This document shows, in pieces, positions 36,146 through 45,210 of a stretch of DNA of 64,000 bases. The stretch is taken from assembly GCF_030815095.1 (NCBI RefSeq), contig NZ_JAUSWF010000003.1, forward strand, positions 1 through 64,000. The letters run 5' to 3'. The translations under genes and the position numbers were made by a program. Origin of the DNA: Aedoeadaptatus ivorii (GTDB lineage: Bacteria > Bacillota > Clostridia > Tissierellales > Peptoniphilaceae). Under the pieces are notes generated by a model. The model saw only the letters and a list, made by a program, of their open reading frames with translations, was not told where the DNA came from and did no database searches. Position 1 is the stretch's first letter. Each line of letters begins with the position of its first letter.

Positions 36146-37612
36146 TTATAGATAGTTAAGGGGATCGCGGACCACGCCGCCGACGCGCACTTCGAAGTGC
36201 AGGTGGGGACCGGTGCTCATGCCGGTGCTGCCCACATAGGCGATGGTTTCGCCGCCGGATACGGTCTGTCCGACATGGACGGCACGGGAGGAGAGGTGGG
36301 CGTAGACGGTCACTTTGGAGCCGTGGTCCACCATCACGCAGTTGCCGTAGCCGCTCATAAAGCGGGAGGCGATGACGGTGCCGGATGCCGCGCTCACCAC
36401 CGGGGTGCCGGAAGGCGCGGGGATATCGATGCCGGTGTGCATCTTTTTATACCCGAGAATCGGGTGGGTCCGATAGCCGAACGGCGAGCTGACGCGGTGA
36501 TGTCCCGGTACGGGCCAGTACAGATCGCCCTTCGGCGCTTCGGGTTCGGCGACGATGCCGTTGGATACGACCGCGTCTTCCGCCGGGGCGACGGGCCGGG
36601 GCGTGTAGGTCTTTTTCACCGGCGCCGGCGTACGAACCGTCTCGGCTTCGGTTTTCGATCCTGTAGTCGCAACGGATTCGCTGCGTACGGGCGCTTCGGC
36701 TTCTACGGAAGCAGAAGGCGTCTGCTCACTTTGTGCCGTTTGCTCACTTTGTGCCGTCGCGTTCTGTTGGTTCTTTGCCTTTTGGCGCTCCGCCTTCGCC
36801 GCTTCTTTCGCAGCGTTTTGCCGCGCTACGCGGGCCGCTTCTTCTTCTCTCGCCTTTTGGATCGAATACTCCAGATTGGCGATCTTCGATTCAATGGCAT
36901 CGGATTCGCGCAGCATTTGGTCGTACTGTGCTTCGTAGGCGGAGAGGTTTCCGATCAGGCCGTTCATATAAGTAGTCTTTTGCGCATTCGCACTTTCGAG
37001 GCTGGCACGTTGTTGTTGCACTTGCTGCTGTTTTGCGGCGAGTTCTTGTTCCTGTTGTGCCAGAATAGCCTGCTTTTCTTCGATTTCCTGGACCTTAGCG
37101 GTGATTTCATCGACCAGTTCGCGGTCGCTCTTCGCGATGGAACGGATCATGCGCGCATTGCCGATCAGCGATTCCGCATCGGCGGAGTCCAGCAAAATAT
37201 CTAAGTATCCTCGATCGTTGGCGATATACATGGCGCGGAGCCGTTTTGCGTAGAACTCTTTTTTCTCTGCCAATTCTTGTTTGGCGGCTTCGAGCTCTTC
37301 CTTCGTCTTTTGAATCTCGGCCTTGAGTTGTGCCATCTCGCCGTTGAGTCGGTCCAATTCCACATTGGCCTGACTGATGCGGGCGTCGATGGCGCGAATC
37401 TCGGCTTCTACACTGCTGACAGCGCCTCGGGTCGATTGAATCTTCGAGCGAGCATCGGACATTTCCGATTGGATGGCATTTTTTTGCTGAATGGCTTCCG
37501 ACTTTTGTGCTTCCAGACCGGCGGCAAAAGCCGGTTCCGATGCCAAGAGCAAGAGTGCCAGAGTCGCTGAAAGCTTCTTTCTGTGATTCGCGTCCAAATT
37601 CATCCTCCTCAT
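36146..37612 (-). CDS. M23 peptidoglycan hydrolase with coiled coil (EnvC-like)
   Basis: 488 residues. Signal peptide (1-31, cleavage after AFA). A long coiled coil (about 32-265; two helical stretches rich in Q, E, K and A) is followed by a Gln/Glu/Pro-rich linker (about 270-355) and the LytM/M23 domain (about 365-488) with HTGID, VYAHLSS and GPHLHFEV, the zinc ligands. FtsEX drives such hydrolases through the coiled coil during septation in other bacteria. The gene order ftsE-ftsX-this gene supports that. Start: either the ATG at 37612 (AGGA 4 bases upstream) or a TTG at 37597 with AGGAGG 5 bases before it. Confidence 0.93.
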   Translation of the reverse strand: MRRMNLDANHRKKLSATLALLLLASEPAFAAGLEAQKSEAIQQKNAIQSEMSDARSKIQSTRGAVSSVEAEIRAIDARISQANVELDRLNGEMAQLKAEIQKTKEELEAAKQELAEKKEFYAKRLRAMYIANDRGYLDILLDSADAESLIGNARMIRSIAKSDRELVDEITAKVQEIEEKQAILAQQEQELAAKQQQVQQQRASLESANAQKTTYMNGLIGNLSAYEAQYDQMLRESDAIESKIANLEYSIQKAREEEAARVARQNAAKEAAKAERQKAKNQQNATAQSEQTAQSEQTPSASVEAEAPVRSESVATTGSKTEAETVRTPAPVKKTYTPRPVAPAEDAVVSNGIVAEPEAPKGDLYWPVPGHHRVSSPFGYRTHPILGYKKMHTGIDIPAPSGTPVVSAASGTVIASRFMSGYGNCVMVDHGSKVTVYAHLSSRAVHVGQTVSGGETIAYVGSTGMSTGPHLHFEVRVGGVVRDPLNYL

Positions 37613-37618
37613 TCGTTC

Positions 37619-38524
37619 CTATACGTCCAAATAGCGCTTTAGGGAAATGGAACTGCCCAAGAGCCCAATGCCCACGCCAATACAAGCGAAAATGATGCCC
37701 ATATCCCGAATCATCAGCTTCGGGGGGATCAGTCGCATACCCAACAAAACATTTAATTTATCGTTAAACAGGCCGTACAACGCATCGTAGCCGAAGTAGA
37801 CCACCGCCAGGGCGATGGCGCCGGCGATCACGCCGAAAATCAGTCCTTCCAAAAGGAGAGGCCGGCGGATATATCCGTTGCTGGCACCGATATATTTCAT
37901 AATCTGAATCTCGTGGCTGCGGATCGAAAGCGTCGACTTTACCGTATTGTGGATCAATACGATGGCGACGACGAGCAAAATGCCGACGATCACAAATCCG
38001 ACGACGCGGACCCAATCGTTCATCTGCACGATCTTTCCGATCAGCTCGTTTAAGTAATCAACCTGGTATACACCGGGCATATCCTGTAGGCTGGCCGAGA
38101 CGGCCTTTGCCTCTTTGATGTCGCTGATCCGAAGAGTGAGCGACGCCGGCAGCGGGTTTTCTTCCATGCCGTCGAGGAAATACGAGTCGTTTTCCAATTC
38201 CATATTCTTGGAAAACTTCTTCCACGCCTCTTCCTTCGATACGTACTCGATATCGCGAACGTATCCGGTGGATTCCGCCTGGGCGACGATGTTTTGCACA
38301 TCCTCTTCCGTGGCGTTGGTATTTAAGTAGACCACGACTTTGTCGACCTTTTTCTCCGTTTCATTGACGAGGCCCGTCATATTCAGGATCAAAAGCGCCA
38401 CCACGCCGAACAGGACCAACACCGCGGTAATGGAGATCACCGACAACAGGCTCATGCCCTTGTTGCGAAAGATGCTTTGAAAGGCTTCCTTGACATTGTT
38501 CAACAGTTGCCTAATAAATCGCAT
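37619..38524 (-). CDS. ftsX: Cell-division permease-like protein FtsX
   Basis: 301 residues. Four membrane helices: one near 25-48, an extracellular domain about 50-175 that in relatives contacts the wall hydrolase, and three helices to the end. Ends SSISLKRYLDV. Overlaps ftsE by 14 bases. Confidence 0.95.
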   Translation of the reverse strand: MRFIRQLLNNVKEAFQSIFRNKGMSLLSVISITAVLVLFGVVALLILNMTGLVNETEKKVDKVVVYLNTNATEEDVQNIVAQAESTGYVRDIEYVSKEEAWKKFSKNMELENDSYFLDGMEENPLPASLTLRISDIKEAKAVSASLQDMPGVYQVDYLNELIGKIVQMNDWVRVVGFVIVGILLVVAIVLIHNTVKSTLSIRSHEIQIMKYIGASNGYIRRPLLLEGLIFGVIAGAIALAVVYFGYDALYGLFNDKLNVLLGMRLIPPKLMIRDMGIIFACIGVGIGLLGSSISLKRYLDV

Positions 38525-39197
38525 CGTAACCTCCTACATTCACGTCGCTGATAATGCGTCCGTTTTCGAGGGTGATCACGCGCCGTCGCAGGTGATTTAC
38601 GATGTTTCTGGCGTGTGTCGCCATAATCACCGTGGCGCCGTCTTCGTTGATCCGCTGCAGCGTCTGCATTACGGTCATCGCCGTCTGAAAGTCCAGATTC
38701 CCGGTGGGCTCGTCGCAGACGAGGACCGGCGGCTTGTTGACGATAGCGCGCGCAATCGCAAGGCGCTGCCCTTCCCCGCCGGAAAGCTCCCGCGGGTAGC
38801 TGTTGCGCTTATCGGAGAGACCTACGAGTTCCAATACTTCGGGCACCCGCTTTTTAATCGTCCGTCCGCTTTCTCCTACGATCTCTAGGGCATAAGCCAC
38901 ATTTTCATAGGCGGTCTTTTTCGGCAAAAGGCGAAAGTCCTGGAAGACCACGCCCACCTGCCGCCGCAATTTGGGTATATACCATGGAGCGAGATTCGTG
39001 ATGTCTCTGTTGTTTATATAGATCTTTCCCCGCGTGACGTCTTCTTCGCAGATGAGCAGCTTAATCAGCGTGCTCTTGCCGGCGCCCGAAGGGCCGACGA
39101 AAAAGACGAATTCACCGTAGGGGATTTCTAAATTGATGTCCATTAAGGCCTGTACGCCGTTTTTGTACTCCTTATAGACATTTCGAAACGTGATCAA
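38511..39197 (-). CDS. ftsE: Cell-division ATPase FtsE
   Basis: 228 residues, starting with TTG at 39197 (GAGGTG 5 bases upstream). Walker A GPSGAGKS (36-43), signature LSGGEGQR, Walker B VLVCDEPTGNLD. Its ATP cycle drives FtsX. First gene of ftsE-ftsX-M23-S41, divergent from the folate gene. Confidence 0.95.
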   Translation of the reverse strand: MITFRNVYKEYKNGVQALMDINLEIPYGEFVFFVGPSGAGKSTLIKLLICEEDVTRGKIYINNRDITNLAPWYIPKLRRQVGVVFQDFRLLPKKTAYENVAYALEIVGESGRTIKKRVPEVLELVGLSDKRNSYPRELSGGEGQRLAIARAIVNKPPVLVCDEPTGNLDFQTAMTVMQTLQRINEDGATVIMATHARNIVNHLRRRVITLENGRIISDVNVGGYDAIY

Positions 39198-39276
39198 CGG
39201 TACACCTCATTCCATACAAGATCTAATTTATTATAGTATAAGTTACAAAGATATGAAAGCGCGGGAGGCAATTGCA

Positions 39277-39837
39277 ATGAAAAAGACATATTTTCGTAAT
39301 ACATTCAAAGAAATTCGTAAGAACATTCCCGAAAACGAACGCAAACGGCGTTCCGAAACCATTTTTAATCGGCTCTGCGCCTTGAAACGGTATCGGAACG
39401 CCGAACGCATTTTCTTGTTCGTCTCTTTTGGCACCGAAGTGGAGACCCTTTCGTGGATCCCCGCCCTATTAAAGGAAAAGAAAGTCTATATCCCCTACAC
39501 CGATGCCGCCAATCACACCATGCAAATGACCGAAATCTACGATGCCTGCGAATTGGAGAAGGACGCCATGGGCATCTACGCCTTACCGCCGGTTCTCGCA
39601 TCGGCGCGATTGCGCGATGCAGCGGACCTTATCTTGACGCCGGGCCTCGCCTTCGACCGCGAAGGGCATCGCCTGGGGTACGGCGGCGGCTACTATGATC
39701 GCTTTTTTCAAAGCCATGGCGGTTTTCGGCTGGGCATCGGCTTTTCGGAGCAGCTGACGGACGCGCTGCCCGCCGATCCCCATGATCTGCCCCTCCATGC
39801 ATTTTTGTCGGAGTCGGACTATTTGCGCTTTTCATAG
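39277..39837 (+). CDS. 5-formyltetrahydrofolate cyclo-ligase
   Basis: 186 residues from the ATG at 39277, 8 bases behind GGGAGG; other in-frame starts upstream lack this. Conserved basic N-terminus (FKEIRKNIPENERKRRS), the phosphate-binding IYALPP and the signature LGYGGGYYDRFF. Converts 5-formyl-THF to 5,10-methenyl-THF using ATP. Its last 19 bases overlap the end of the converging larB gene, an unusual tail-to-tail overlap. Confidence 0.92.
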   Translation: MKKTYFRNTFKEIRKNIPENERKRRSETIFNRLCALKRYRNAERIFLFVSFGTEVETLSWIPALLKEKKVYIPYTDAANHTMQMTEIYDACELEKDAMGIYALPPVLASARLRDAADLILTPGLAFDREGHRLGYGGGYYDRFFQSHGGFRLGIGFSEQLTDALPADPHDLPLHAFLSESDYLRFS

Positions 39838-40499
39838 ATCGCTTTTACGATCTGGGCCGCCATATAGGCCGCGCCGAAGCCATTGTCGATATTGACCGCG
39901 GCGATTCCTTCGGCGCAACTGTTTAACATGCTAAGGAGTGCCGCCATGCCCTGAAAGGAAGCGCCGTAGCCCACCGAGGTAGGCACCGCGATCACGGGAA
40001 TGTCGACCAATCCCGCCGTAACGGAGGGAAGCGCCCCGTCCATGCCGGCACAGACGACGGCGCAGTCGGCGGCGCGGATCGCCTCGAGTACGTCGAACAA
40101 ACGGTGAATCCCCGCCACGCCGACGTCGTAATAGGATTTTGCGCCGATCCCGAAGTAGGCGAGGATGCGCATACATTCCTCCGCCACGGCGACATCGGCC
40201 GTGCCTGCCGTAATCACCGCCACTTCCCCTACGACATCGCGCTTTCCCCCGGCCATCGCCGTACGCGAGACGGGATCGTAGTCGAGTGCGATGCCCATAT
40301 CGTGTAAGGCCGAAAAGCGATCGGCGCTTAAGCGCGTGATCAGTACTTCTTTTTCTTCCGCATATATTTTTTGCACGACCTCCCGCAGATGTGCGATTTC
40401 CTTTCCTTCCCCGAAGACCACTTCCGGGAAGCACCGCCGTTTTTTTCGTTGTAGATCGGGGCGGCTGTAAATTCTCTCGGGTTTTTTTTCCATTCCCAT
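39819..40499 (-). CDS. larB: LarB-type pyridinium carboxylase (PurE-like)
   Basis: 226 residues. The C-terminal PurE-like domain (about 85-226) has the family signature PTSVGYGASFQG and AGMDGALPSV; an N-terminal LarB-specific region precedes it. LarB carboxylates and cleaves NaAD in making the nickel-pincer cofactor of lactate racemase (LarA). No larA, larC or larE is within the window, so the partner genes must lie elsewhere or the protein has another use. AAGGG 5 bases before the ATG supports the start. Confidence 0.88.
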   Translation of the reverse strand: MGMEKKPERIYSRPDLQRKKRRCFPEVVFGEGKEIAHLREVVQKIYAEEKEVLITRLSADRFSALHDMGIALDYDPVSRTAMAGGKRDVVGEVAVITAGTADVAVAEECMRILAYFGIGAKSYYDVGVAGIHRLFDVLEAIRAADCAVVCAGMDGALPSVTAGLVDIPVIAVPTSVGYGASFQGMAALLSMLNSCAEGIAAVNIDNGFGAAYMAAQIVKAIYEKRK

Positions 40500-40565
40500 A
40501 GATTCCCTTCTGTTTTGTTACATTTTCTTACAATTGTTAAGATCTCTTTAACAACCGAGAAGGGC

Positions 40566-40594
40566 TCGAAGGCAACCGTTGCCTGTGATATAAT
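40566..40594 (+). promoter_or_regulatory. Promoter with palindrome, exporter operon
   Basis: TGA-TATAAT extended -10 (40589-40594) with a poor -35 (TCGAAG, 40566-40571). Between them lies a perfect 15-base inverted repeat (40570-40584; half-site AGGCAAC, central C), well placed for a repressor or for an activator that replaces the weak -35. A second inverted repeat, TTGTTAA-N7-TTAACAA, lies upstream (about 40535-40556) towards larB. Confidence 0.45.
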
Positions 40595-40614
40595 GGCGCG
40601 GAGGATGTGATGCT

Positions 40615-41373
40615 TTGGAACCCTTTATTAAAATTCGAAATTTATATCGAGTCTACCATATGGGAACGGAAAAAGTCTACGCACTCCGCGGCGTAGATTT
40701 GGACATCGAGCGCGAAGAGATTCTGTGTCTGTTGGGCACATCCGGCAGCGGAAAGTCGACCCTTCTCAATATGATGGCCGGACTCGACCGCCCGTCCAAA
40801 GGCGAAATCGTGATCAATTCCAAAATACATATGGAAAAGCTCTCCGAAGAAAAACTGACGCGGTTTCGCCAACTAAATATAGGCTTTGTATTTCAGGCCT
40901 ACAATCTTATTCCCACCTTGACCGCCGTAGAAAACGTCAGCCTGGGACTGATCTTTAAGGGCGTTCCTAAAAAGGAGCGGGAAGAAAAGGCAATCGCCAT
41001 CCTCGAACGGGTGGGGCTGGGCGATCGCATTCACCACAAGCCCAAGGAGATGAGCGGCGGGCAGCAACAGAGGGTTTCCATCGCCCGCGCCTTTGTGGAT
41101 ACCCCGCCGATTCTCTTTGCCGACGAGCCCACGGGCAATCTGGATACAAAGACGTCGATGGAGATCATGGAGATGATGCGGGATCTGGCGCGGGAGCACA
41201 AGCAGACTCTGATTATCGTCACCCACGACTTGGAGACAGCGGTCTATGCCAATCGCGTGGTGGAACTGAGAGACGGCCGCATCGTACGAGATGAAACCCA
41301 ATCGGTAATGGAAAAGGCGAAAGAGTTGGATCTGTTGCCGGAACATTTGGTCAACCAAGAGGAGCAATTATGA
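40615..41373 (+). CDS. MacB/LolD-type ABC transporter ATPase
   Basis: 252 residues, TTG start at 40615 with GGAGG about 10 bases upstream. Walker A GTSGSGKS (about 41-48), Q-loop FVFQAYNLIP, signature MSGGQQQR, Walker B LFADEPTGNLD, switch histidine THDLE. This is the MacB/LolD group that powers mechanotransmission exporters rather than classic transport. Overlaps the next gene by 4 bases (ATGA). Confidence 0.93.
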   Translation: MEPFIKIRNLYRVYHMGTEKVYALRGVDLDIEREEILCLLGTSGSGKSTLLNMMAGLDRPSKGEIVINSKIHMEKLSEEKLTRFRQLNIGFVFQAYNLIPTLTAVENVSLGLIFKGVPKKEREEKAIAILERVGLGDRIHHKPKEMSGGQQQRVSIARAFVDTPPILFADEPTGNLDTKTSMEIMEMMRDLAREHKQTLIIVTHDLETAVYANRVVELRDGRIVRDETQSVMEKAKELDLLPEHLVNQEEQL

Positions 41374-42971
41374 AAAAACGATACATACTGGCGCTGGCTT
41401 CGGCCATAGTGTTTACGCAGACAATACCTCCCGTCGCCTTTGCATCGGAGACGACGGGAGAAATTCCGCCGCCGAAGGTGGAATCCGAAAGCCACGCACC
41501 GATTTCGATCCTCGACTTTACCGATGTCCGCTGGCCGGAATCCGTTCCCAAAAACAAAGACATCCCCGTCAATTTTTCGATCAAAAACAGCGGAAACGGC
41601 GCCGCAAAAAATATCGTCATCCGGGCGATCTCACAGGATCTCGAACATCTCGTCCCGAAATCCGTAAGCCAGGTGAATGCGAAGCACTACGAGCCGGGAC
41701 AAAAAGAAAGTTATTCCTTCTCGTTCCGCCTAAACGCCGATGCGCCGCAGAAAAACTATGCGGTAAAGCTCTCCCTCGCCTATGTCGACATTAACACCAA
41801 TGAGGTGCACGAAAGCAGCCAAGTCATCACCTTGCGTCCCGACGGCGGCGCATCCTCTGCCAATGGCGGTAGCGCCCCCGGCGCGGCACCCGGCGGCGGA
41901 ATGGAGATGCCCGGAGACGTGCCCTCCGTCCCCTCCTTCTCCGGCGGAGGCGGCGGCGCCATGCCCGACTTCTCGGGCGCCGATTTGGGTCCGTCGCTTC
42001 CCGTCACGGGAACGGGCGATACGCCCCAGGGACAGGCACCCACCGGCGCCAATACGCCAAAGATCATTATCGACGATTATTCCTATGACCCCGTTCACGT
42101 CAAGGCGGGCGTGCCCTTCTCCCTCCACTTCCGGGTATTCAACACAAATCGCAAAAAGACCGTACGCAATATTCGCGTATCCCTTTCCGCCGATGCGGCA
42201 GAGCCCATGTCCCTGCCCGGTGCGGAGGGCGGTGCGGCCGCGGCGGCCCAGACGCCACCGGTCGAGGCAGCCGGCGGCGGCAGCGCCTTTATCCCCGTCG
42301 GCAGCAGCAATACCTTCCATATCGAAAAGATTTCGCCGAGAAAACACGCCGCCAAGGAAATCACCCTCACCACCGCGCCCAATACGGCGGCGCGCACCTA
42401 CACCATCACCGCCACCTTTGAGTACGAAGACGGCGACGGCAATCCCTACACCTCCTCCGAGGTGATCGGGATTCCGGTCGAGCAGAGTTCTGAAATCACC
42501 CCGGGCGATGTAACCGTCGACAAGGACGGATTTGTCGACGAAGCGATGCCCCTTTCCATGGAATTTTACAATACGGGCAAATCTCCCGTGTCCAATGTGA
42601 TGGTGAAAATGCGCGGCAATTTCGAGGCGGACACCAATACCTATTTTGCCGGCACCGTAGCCGCCGGCGCGAGCGAAACCTACGACGTCAACATCACCCC
42701 CACCGCAGAAGGCGAACAAAAGGGCGAGATCGTCCTCACCTTCGACGACGCGTCCGGCCAAAAGCAGGAGATCGTAAAGCCCTTCACCGTAAACGTACAG
42801 GGACCCGATTCGGCGGCAGAAGACGACGAAGCGAACGGCCAAGATGACCGCCCCGCCTGGGCGGTGCCTGCAGCGCTCCTCGCCGTCGCCGCCATCGCCG
42901 GCGGGGTCGGGGTCTATGTCGTCAAAAAGCGCAAATCCAAAAACGACGATGAAGGGGATCTGAGCATATAA
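41370..42971 (+). CDS. Secreted membrane-anchored protein with CARDB-like domains
   Basis: 533 residues. Signal peptide (1-26, cleavage after AFA), three beta-rich domains that look like CARDB/COG1361 immunoglobulin-like folds (about 45-150, 240-375, 385-480), a Gly/Pro/Ala-rich low-complexity linker (about 155-235, GGGMEMPG, SGGGGGAMPDFSG), and a C-terminal helix (about 497-519) with a basic KKRKSK stop. It would stand outside the cell, anchored by its tail. The gene overlaps the ATPase by 4 bases and the permease by 1 base, so the protein is surely part of the same exporter, perhaps replacing the adaptor (MacA) of other MacB systems. The function is inference. Confidence 0.75.
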   Translation: MKKRYILALASAIVFTQTIPPVAFASETTGEIPPPKVESESHAPISILDFTDVRWPESVPKNKDIPVNFSIKNSGNGAAKNIVIRAISQDLEHLVPKSVSQVNAKHYEPGQKESYSFSFRLNADAPQKNYAVKLSLAYVDINTNEVHESSQVITLRPDGGASSANGGSAPGAAPGGGMEMPGDVPSVPSFSGGGGGAMPDFSGADLGPSLPVTGTGDTPQGQAPTGANTPKIIIDDYSYDPVHVKAGVPFSLHFRVFNTNRKKTVRNIRVSLSADAAEPMSLPGAEGGAAAAAQTPPVEAAGGGSAFIPVGSSNTFHIEKISPRKHAAKEITLTTAPNTAARTYTITATFEYEDGDGNPYTSSEVIGIPVEQSSEITPGDVTVDKDGFVDEAMPLSMEFYNTGKSPVSNVMVKMRGNFEADTNTYFAGTVAAGASETYDVNITPTAEGEQKGEIVLTFDDASGQKQEIVKPFTVNVQGPDSAAEDDEANGQDDRPAWAVPAALLAVAAIAGGVGVYVVKKRKSKNDDEGDLSI

Positions 42972-44272
42972 TGAGCCTCCGCGACCTCTTATCCATGGCG
43001 AAGAAAAACCTCCTGGCGAGAAAGCTTCGCACCGGCCTCACCTTATTAGGCGTGGTGATCGGCTGCGTATCCATTATTATTATGATGAGCTTCGGCTACG
43101 GCATGGAGGACAACAACCGCCGCATGATCGAAGGATTCGGCGACGTGAAGAATATCGACGTCCTGCCCGGCGAAGAGAGCACCGGCGGTGCCAAGCGCTT
43201 GACCGCGGCATCGATCAAAGAACTGGAGAAGATCTCCCACGTCACGGACGTCAGCCCCGTATACCAGAATTCCTTCAAGATGCAGTACAAGAAATTCCAG
43301 AACGACTTCGGGCAAATTACCGCCCTCGATAAAAAGACCATGGAGCTCTACGGCTGGAAGATCGATACCGGCTCCAAATTCTCCGGCGACGGCAAGGGAC
43401 AAATCCTCTTCGGCAAGGACGCCGCACGACAATTCTATAACCCCGACAAGATCCAAGAACCGGAGTTCGACGAAGAGGGCAAGCCCATCGAATTGCCGCC
43501 TCCCTTCGACGCGGCGGGAAAAGAGTTGGAAATCGCCGCCATGGATCCTTCGAGTATGGGCGGCGAAGCCCTGCCCGGCACGCCCGTCGCCAACTACAAA
43601 GTCGTCGGCGTCCTCGAAGAAACCAAAAAGATGGACTACGACATGGGCATTTTTATGACCATCGAGGGGTATAGCGAACTCATGAGCAAGCTGGCGATGG
43701 AAAAGCCCTCCAAGACCAATTTCGATAATCTGCGGGTGCGGATCGACGATATGAAAAACGCCGAAAGCGTATCCAACGAAATCAAACAGCTGGGGTATAA
43801 GCCCCAGGGCATGATCGAGATCATTAAGGATCTAAACCAGAGCATGGCGGTGGTCAACGGCATTTTCGCCGGCATCGGCTCCATCTCCTTTATCGTCGCG
43901 GCCATCGGGATCGCCAATACCATGATTATGTCCATCTACGAGCGCACCCGCGAAATCGGCGTAATGAAAGTCATCGGTGCCTCCATTCGCGACATCCAAA
44001 AGCTCTTTTTGGTCGAAGCGGGGATGATCGGGCTGATCGGCGGCGTCTTCGGCGTCCTCACCAGCCTATTGCTGAGCCTTATATTTAACGCTCTGGGCAA
44101 CCAATTCGCCGCATCCCAAGGCGCCACCGAGACGATCACCTTCTCCCGCATTCCCTTTTGGCTGGTCCTCGTCGGCCTGGGATTCTCTACCCTGGTCGGC
44201 GTACTCGCCGGCTACTTCCCCGCCAAGCGCGCCATGAATCTTTCAGCGCTGGATGCCATCCGTTCTGAGTAA
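42971..44272 (+). CDS. MacB-like ABC transporter permease
   Basis: 433 residues. First helix at about 20-43, large extracytoplasmic MacB_PCD domain (about 45-290), then three helices (about 300-330, 352-380, 393-418) of the FtsX core. Ends with PAKRAMNLSALDAIRSE, typical of the family. The partner of the ATPase at 40615. No membrane-fusion protein of the MacA type is encoded nearby. Confidence 0.93.
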   Translation: MSLRDLLSMAKKNLLARKLRTGLTLLGVVIGCVSIIIMMSFGYGMEDNNRRMIEGFGDVKNIDVLPGEESTGGAKRLTAASIKELEKISHVTDVSPVYQNSFKMQYKKFQNDFGQITALDKKTMELYGWKIDTGSKFSGDGKGQILFGKDAARQFYNPDKIQEPEFDEEGKPIELPPPFDAAGKELEIAAMDPSSMGGEALPGTPVANYKVVGVLEETKKMDYDMGIFMTIEGYSELMSKLAMEKPSKTNFDNLRVRIDDMKNAESVSNEIKQLGYKPQGMIEIIKDLNQSMAVVNGIFAGIGSISFIVAAIGIANTMIMSIYERTREIGVMKVIGASIRDIQKLFLVEAGMIGLIGGVFGVLTSLLLSLIFNALGNQFAASQGATETITFSRIPFWLVLVGLGFSTLVGVLAGYFPAKRAMNLSALDAIRSE

Positions 44273-44362
44273 GATATAGATGGGGATCGCAAGTTTGTGT
44301 TTCTATATAGGAATTTTCGATGACAGATATTCGATTTTTCGATCTTTTTCTATTTAGATCTG

Positions 44363-44376
44363 TTACAATATTGTAA
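44363..44376 (+). promoter_or_regulatory. Promoter/operator of the rhodanese gene
   Basis: A perfect 14-base palindrome TTACAATATTGTAA contains the likely -10 TACAAT (44364-44369), preceded by TG-T as an extended -10. A repressor binding here would block transcription. 44273-44362 otherwise shows no gene; a good -35 is not seen. Confidence 0.45.
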
Positions 44377-44405
44377 GTGTAAAGATTTCTAAGGAGGAAA
44401 TACTT

Positions 44406-45203
44406 ATGAATAAGAAAATCAATGTAGCTGCCCTCGCCCTGGTACTCGCCATGGGCCTCACCGCTTGCGGCCAAGGCAACGCACCGGCAAACAACGCCGC
44501 CAACACCGCTAACAACACGGCAACCACCAACCAAGCTGTCAACACCGCAGCAGAAGGCGACAAGGCCGATGGAGCTACCGAAACCGCCGAAGTCAAGGAA
44601 ATGAAGGGCGAAGAACTCGACAAGATCGAAGAAGACGCCAAAGAAAAAGACAAGTATCTCGTCATCGACGTACGCAGTGAAGACGAATACAACGAAGGCC
44701 ACGTAAAACACGCCATCAACATGCCCATCGACGAATTTGAAAGCCATATCTCCGAACTCGAAGATATGAAAGACAGCGACATCGTCACTATCTGCAACTC
44801 CGGCAAGAAGAGCGGAGAAGCCGCCAAGATGCTCGTAGAAAAGGGCTTCACCAAAGTCCACAACGCACAAGGCGTAAAGGACTTTGAATACACCACCATG
44901 AGCAAAGTAGAAAACGTACGCGGTGCCGAATTCCAAAAGCTGGTCGACTCCGATAAGTACACCGTCATCGACGCGCGCGACGCCAAGGACTTCGAAAAAT
45001 CTACCTTCGAAGGCGCAATCAATGTGACTCCCGACGAATTCGACGCGAAATATGCAGAACTCCCGACGGACAAACCTTTCGCAGTATTCTGCAACACCGG
45101 TAACCGCTCCTACGAAATCGCAGAAAAGCTCGTGGAAAAGAACCACGAAGCCATCAACGCGATCGAAGGTACCAAAGAATACGACGGCTTCAACTTGAAG
45201 TAA
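44406..45203 (+). CDS. Double-rhodanese lipoprotein
   Basis: 265 residues. Lipoprotein signal with lipobox LTAC (Cys21), an Asn/Ala/Thr-rich linker (22-62), then two complete rhodanese domains. The first has D88-V-R90 and active-site loop CNSGKKSG (Cys130); the second has D189-A-R191 and CNTGNRS (Cys229). Both catalytic cysteines are kept, so both domains may carry persulfide. It acts outside the membrane, anchored by lipid. The ribosome-binding site is strong (AAGGAGG). It opens the redox/transferase cluster and is separated from the rest by a terminator, suggesting higher expression. Confidence 0.9.
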   Translation: MNKKINVAALALVLAMGLTACGQGNAPANNAANTANNTATTNQAVNTAAEGDKADGATETAEVKEMKGEELDKIEEDAKEKDKYLVIDVRSEDEYNEGHVKHAINMPIDEFESHISELEDMKDSDIVTICNSGKKSGEAAKMLVEKGFTKVHNAQGVKDFEYTTMSKVENVRGAEFQKLVDSDKYTVIDARDAKDFEKSTFEGAINVTPDEFDAKYAELPTDKPFAVFCNTGNRSYEIAEKLVEKNHEAINAIEGTKEYDGFNLK

Positions 45204-45210
45204 AAAAATT

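Noticed and set aside
36716..36770. Short DNA repeat in the M23 gene (SEQTAQSEQT)
   Set aside because: Two copies of a 5-residue linker unit within a low-complexity spacer; ordinary for wall hydrolases and not a mobile or CRISPR repeat.
41730..42842. 370-codon open frame on the minus strand
   Set aside because: Antisense to the CARDB-like gene; Gly/Arg/Val-rich reading of the low-complexity part, no start signal.
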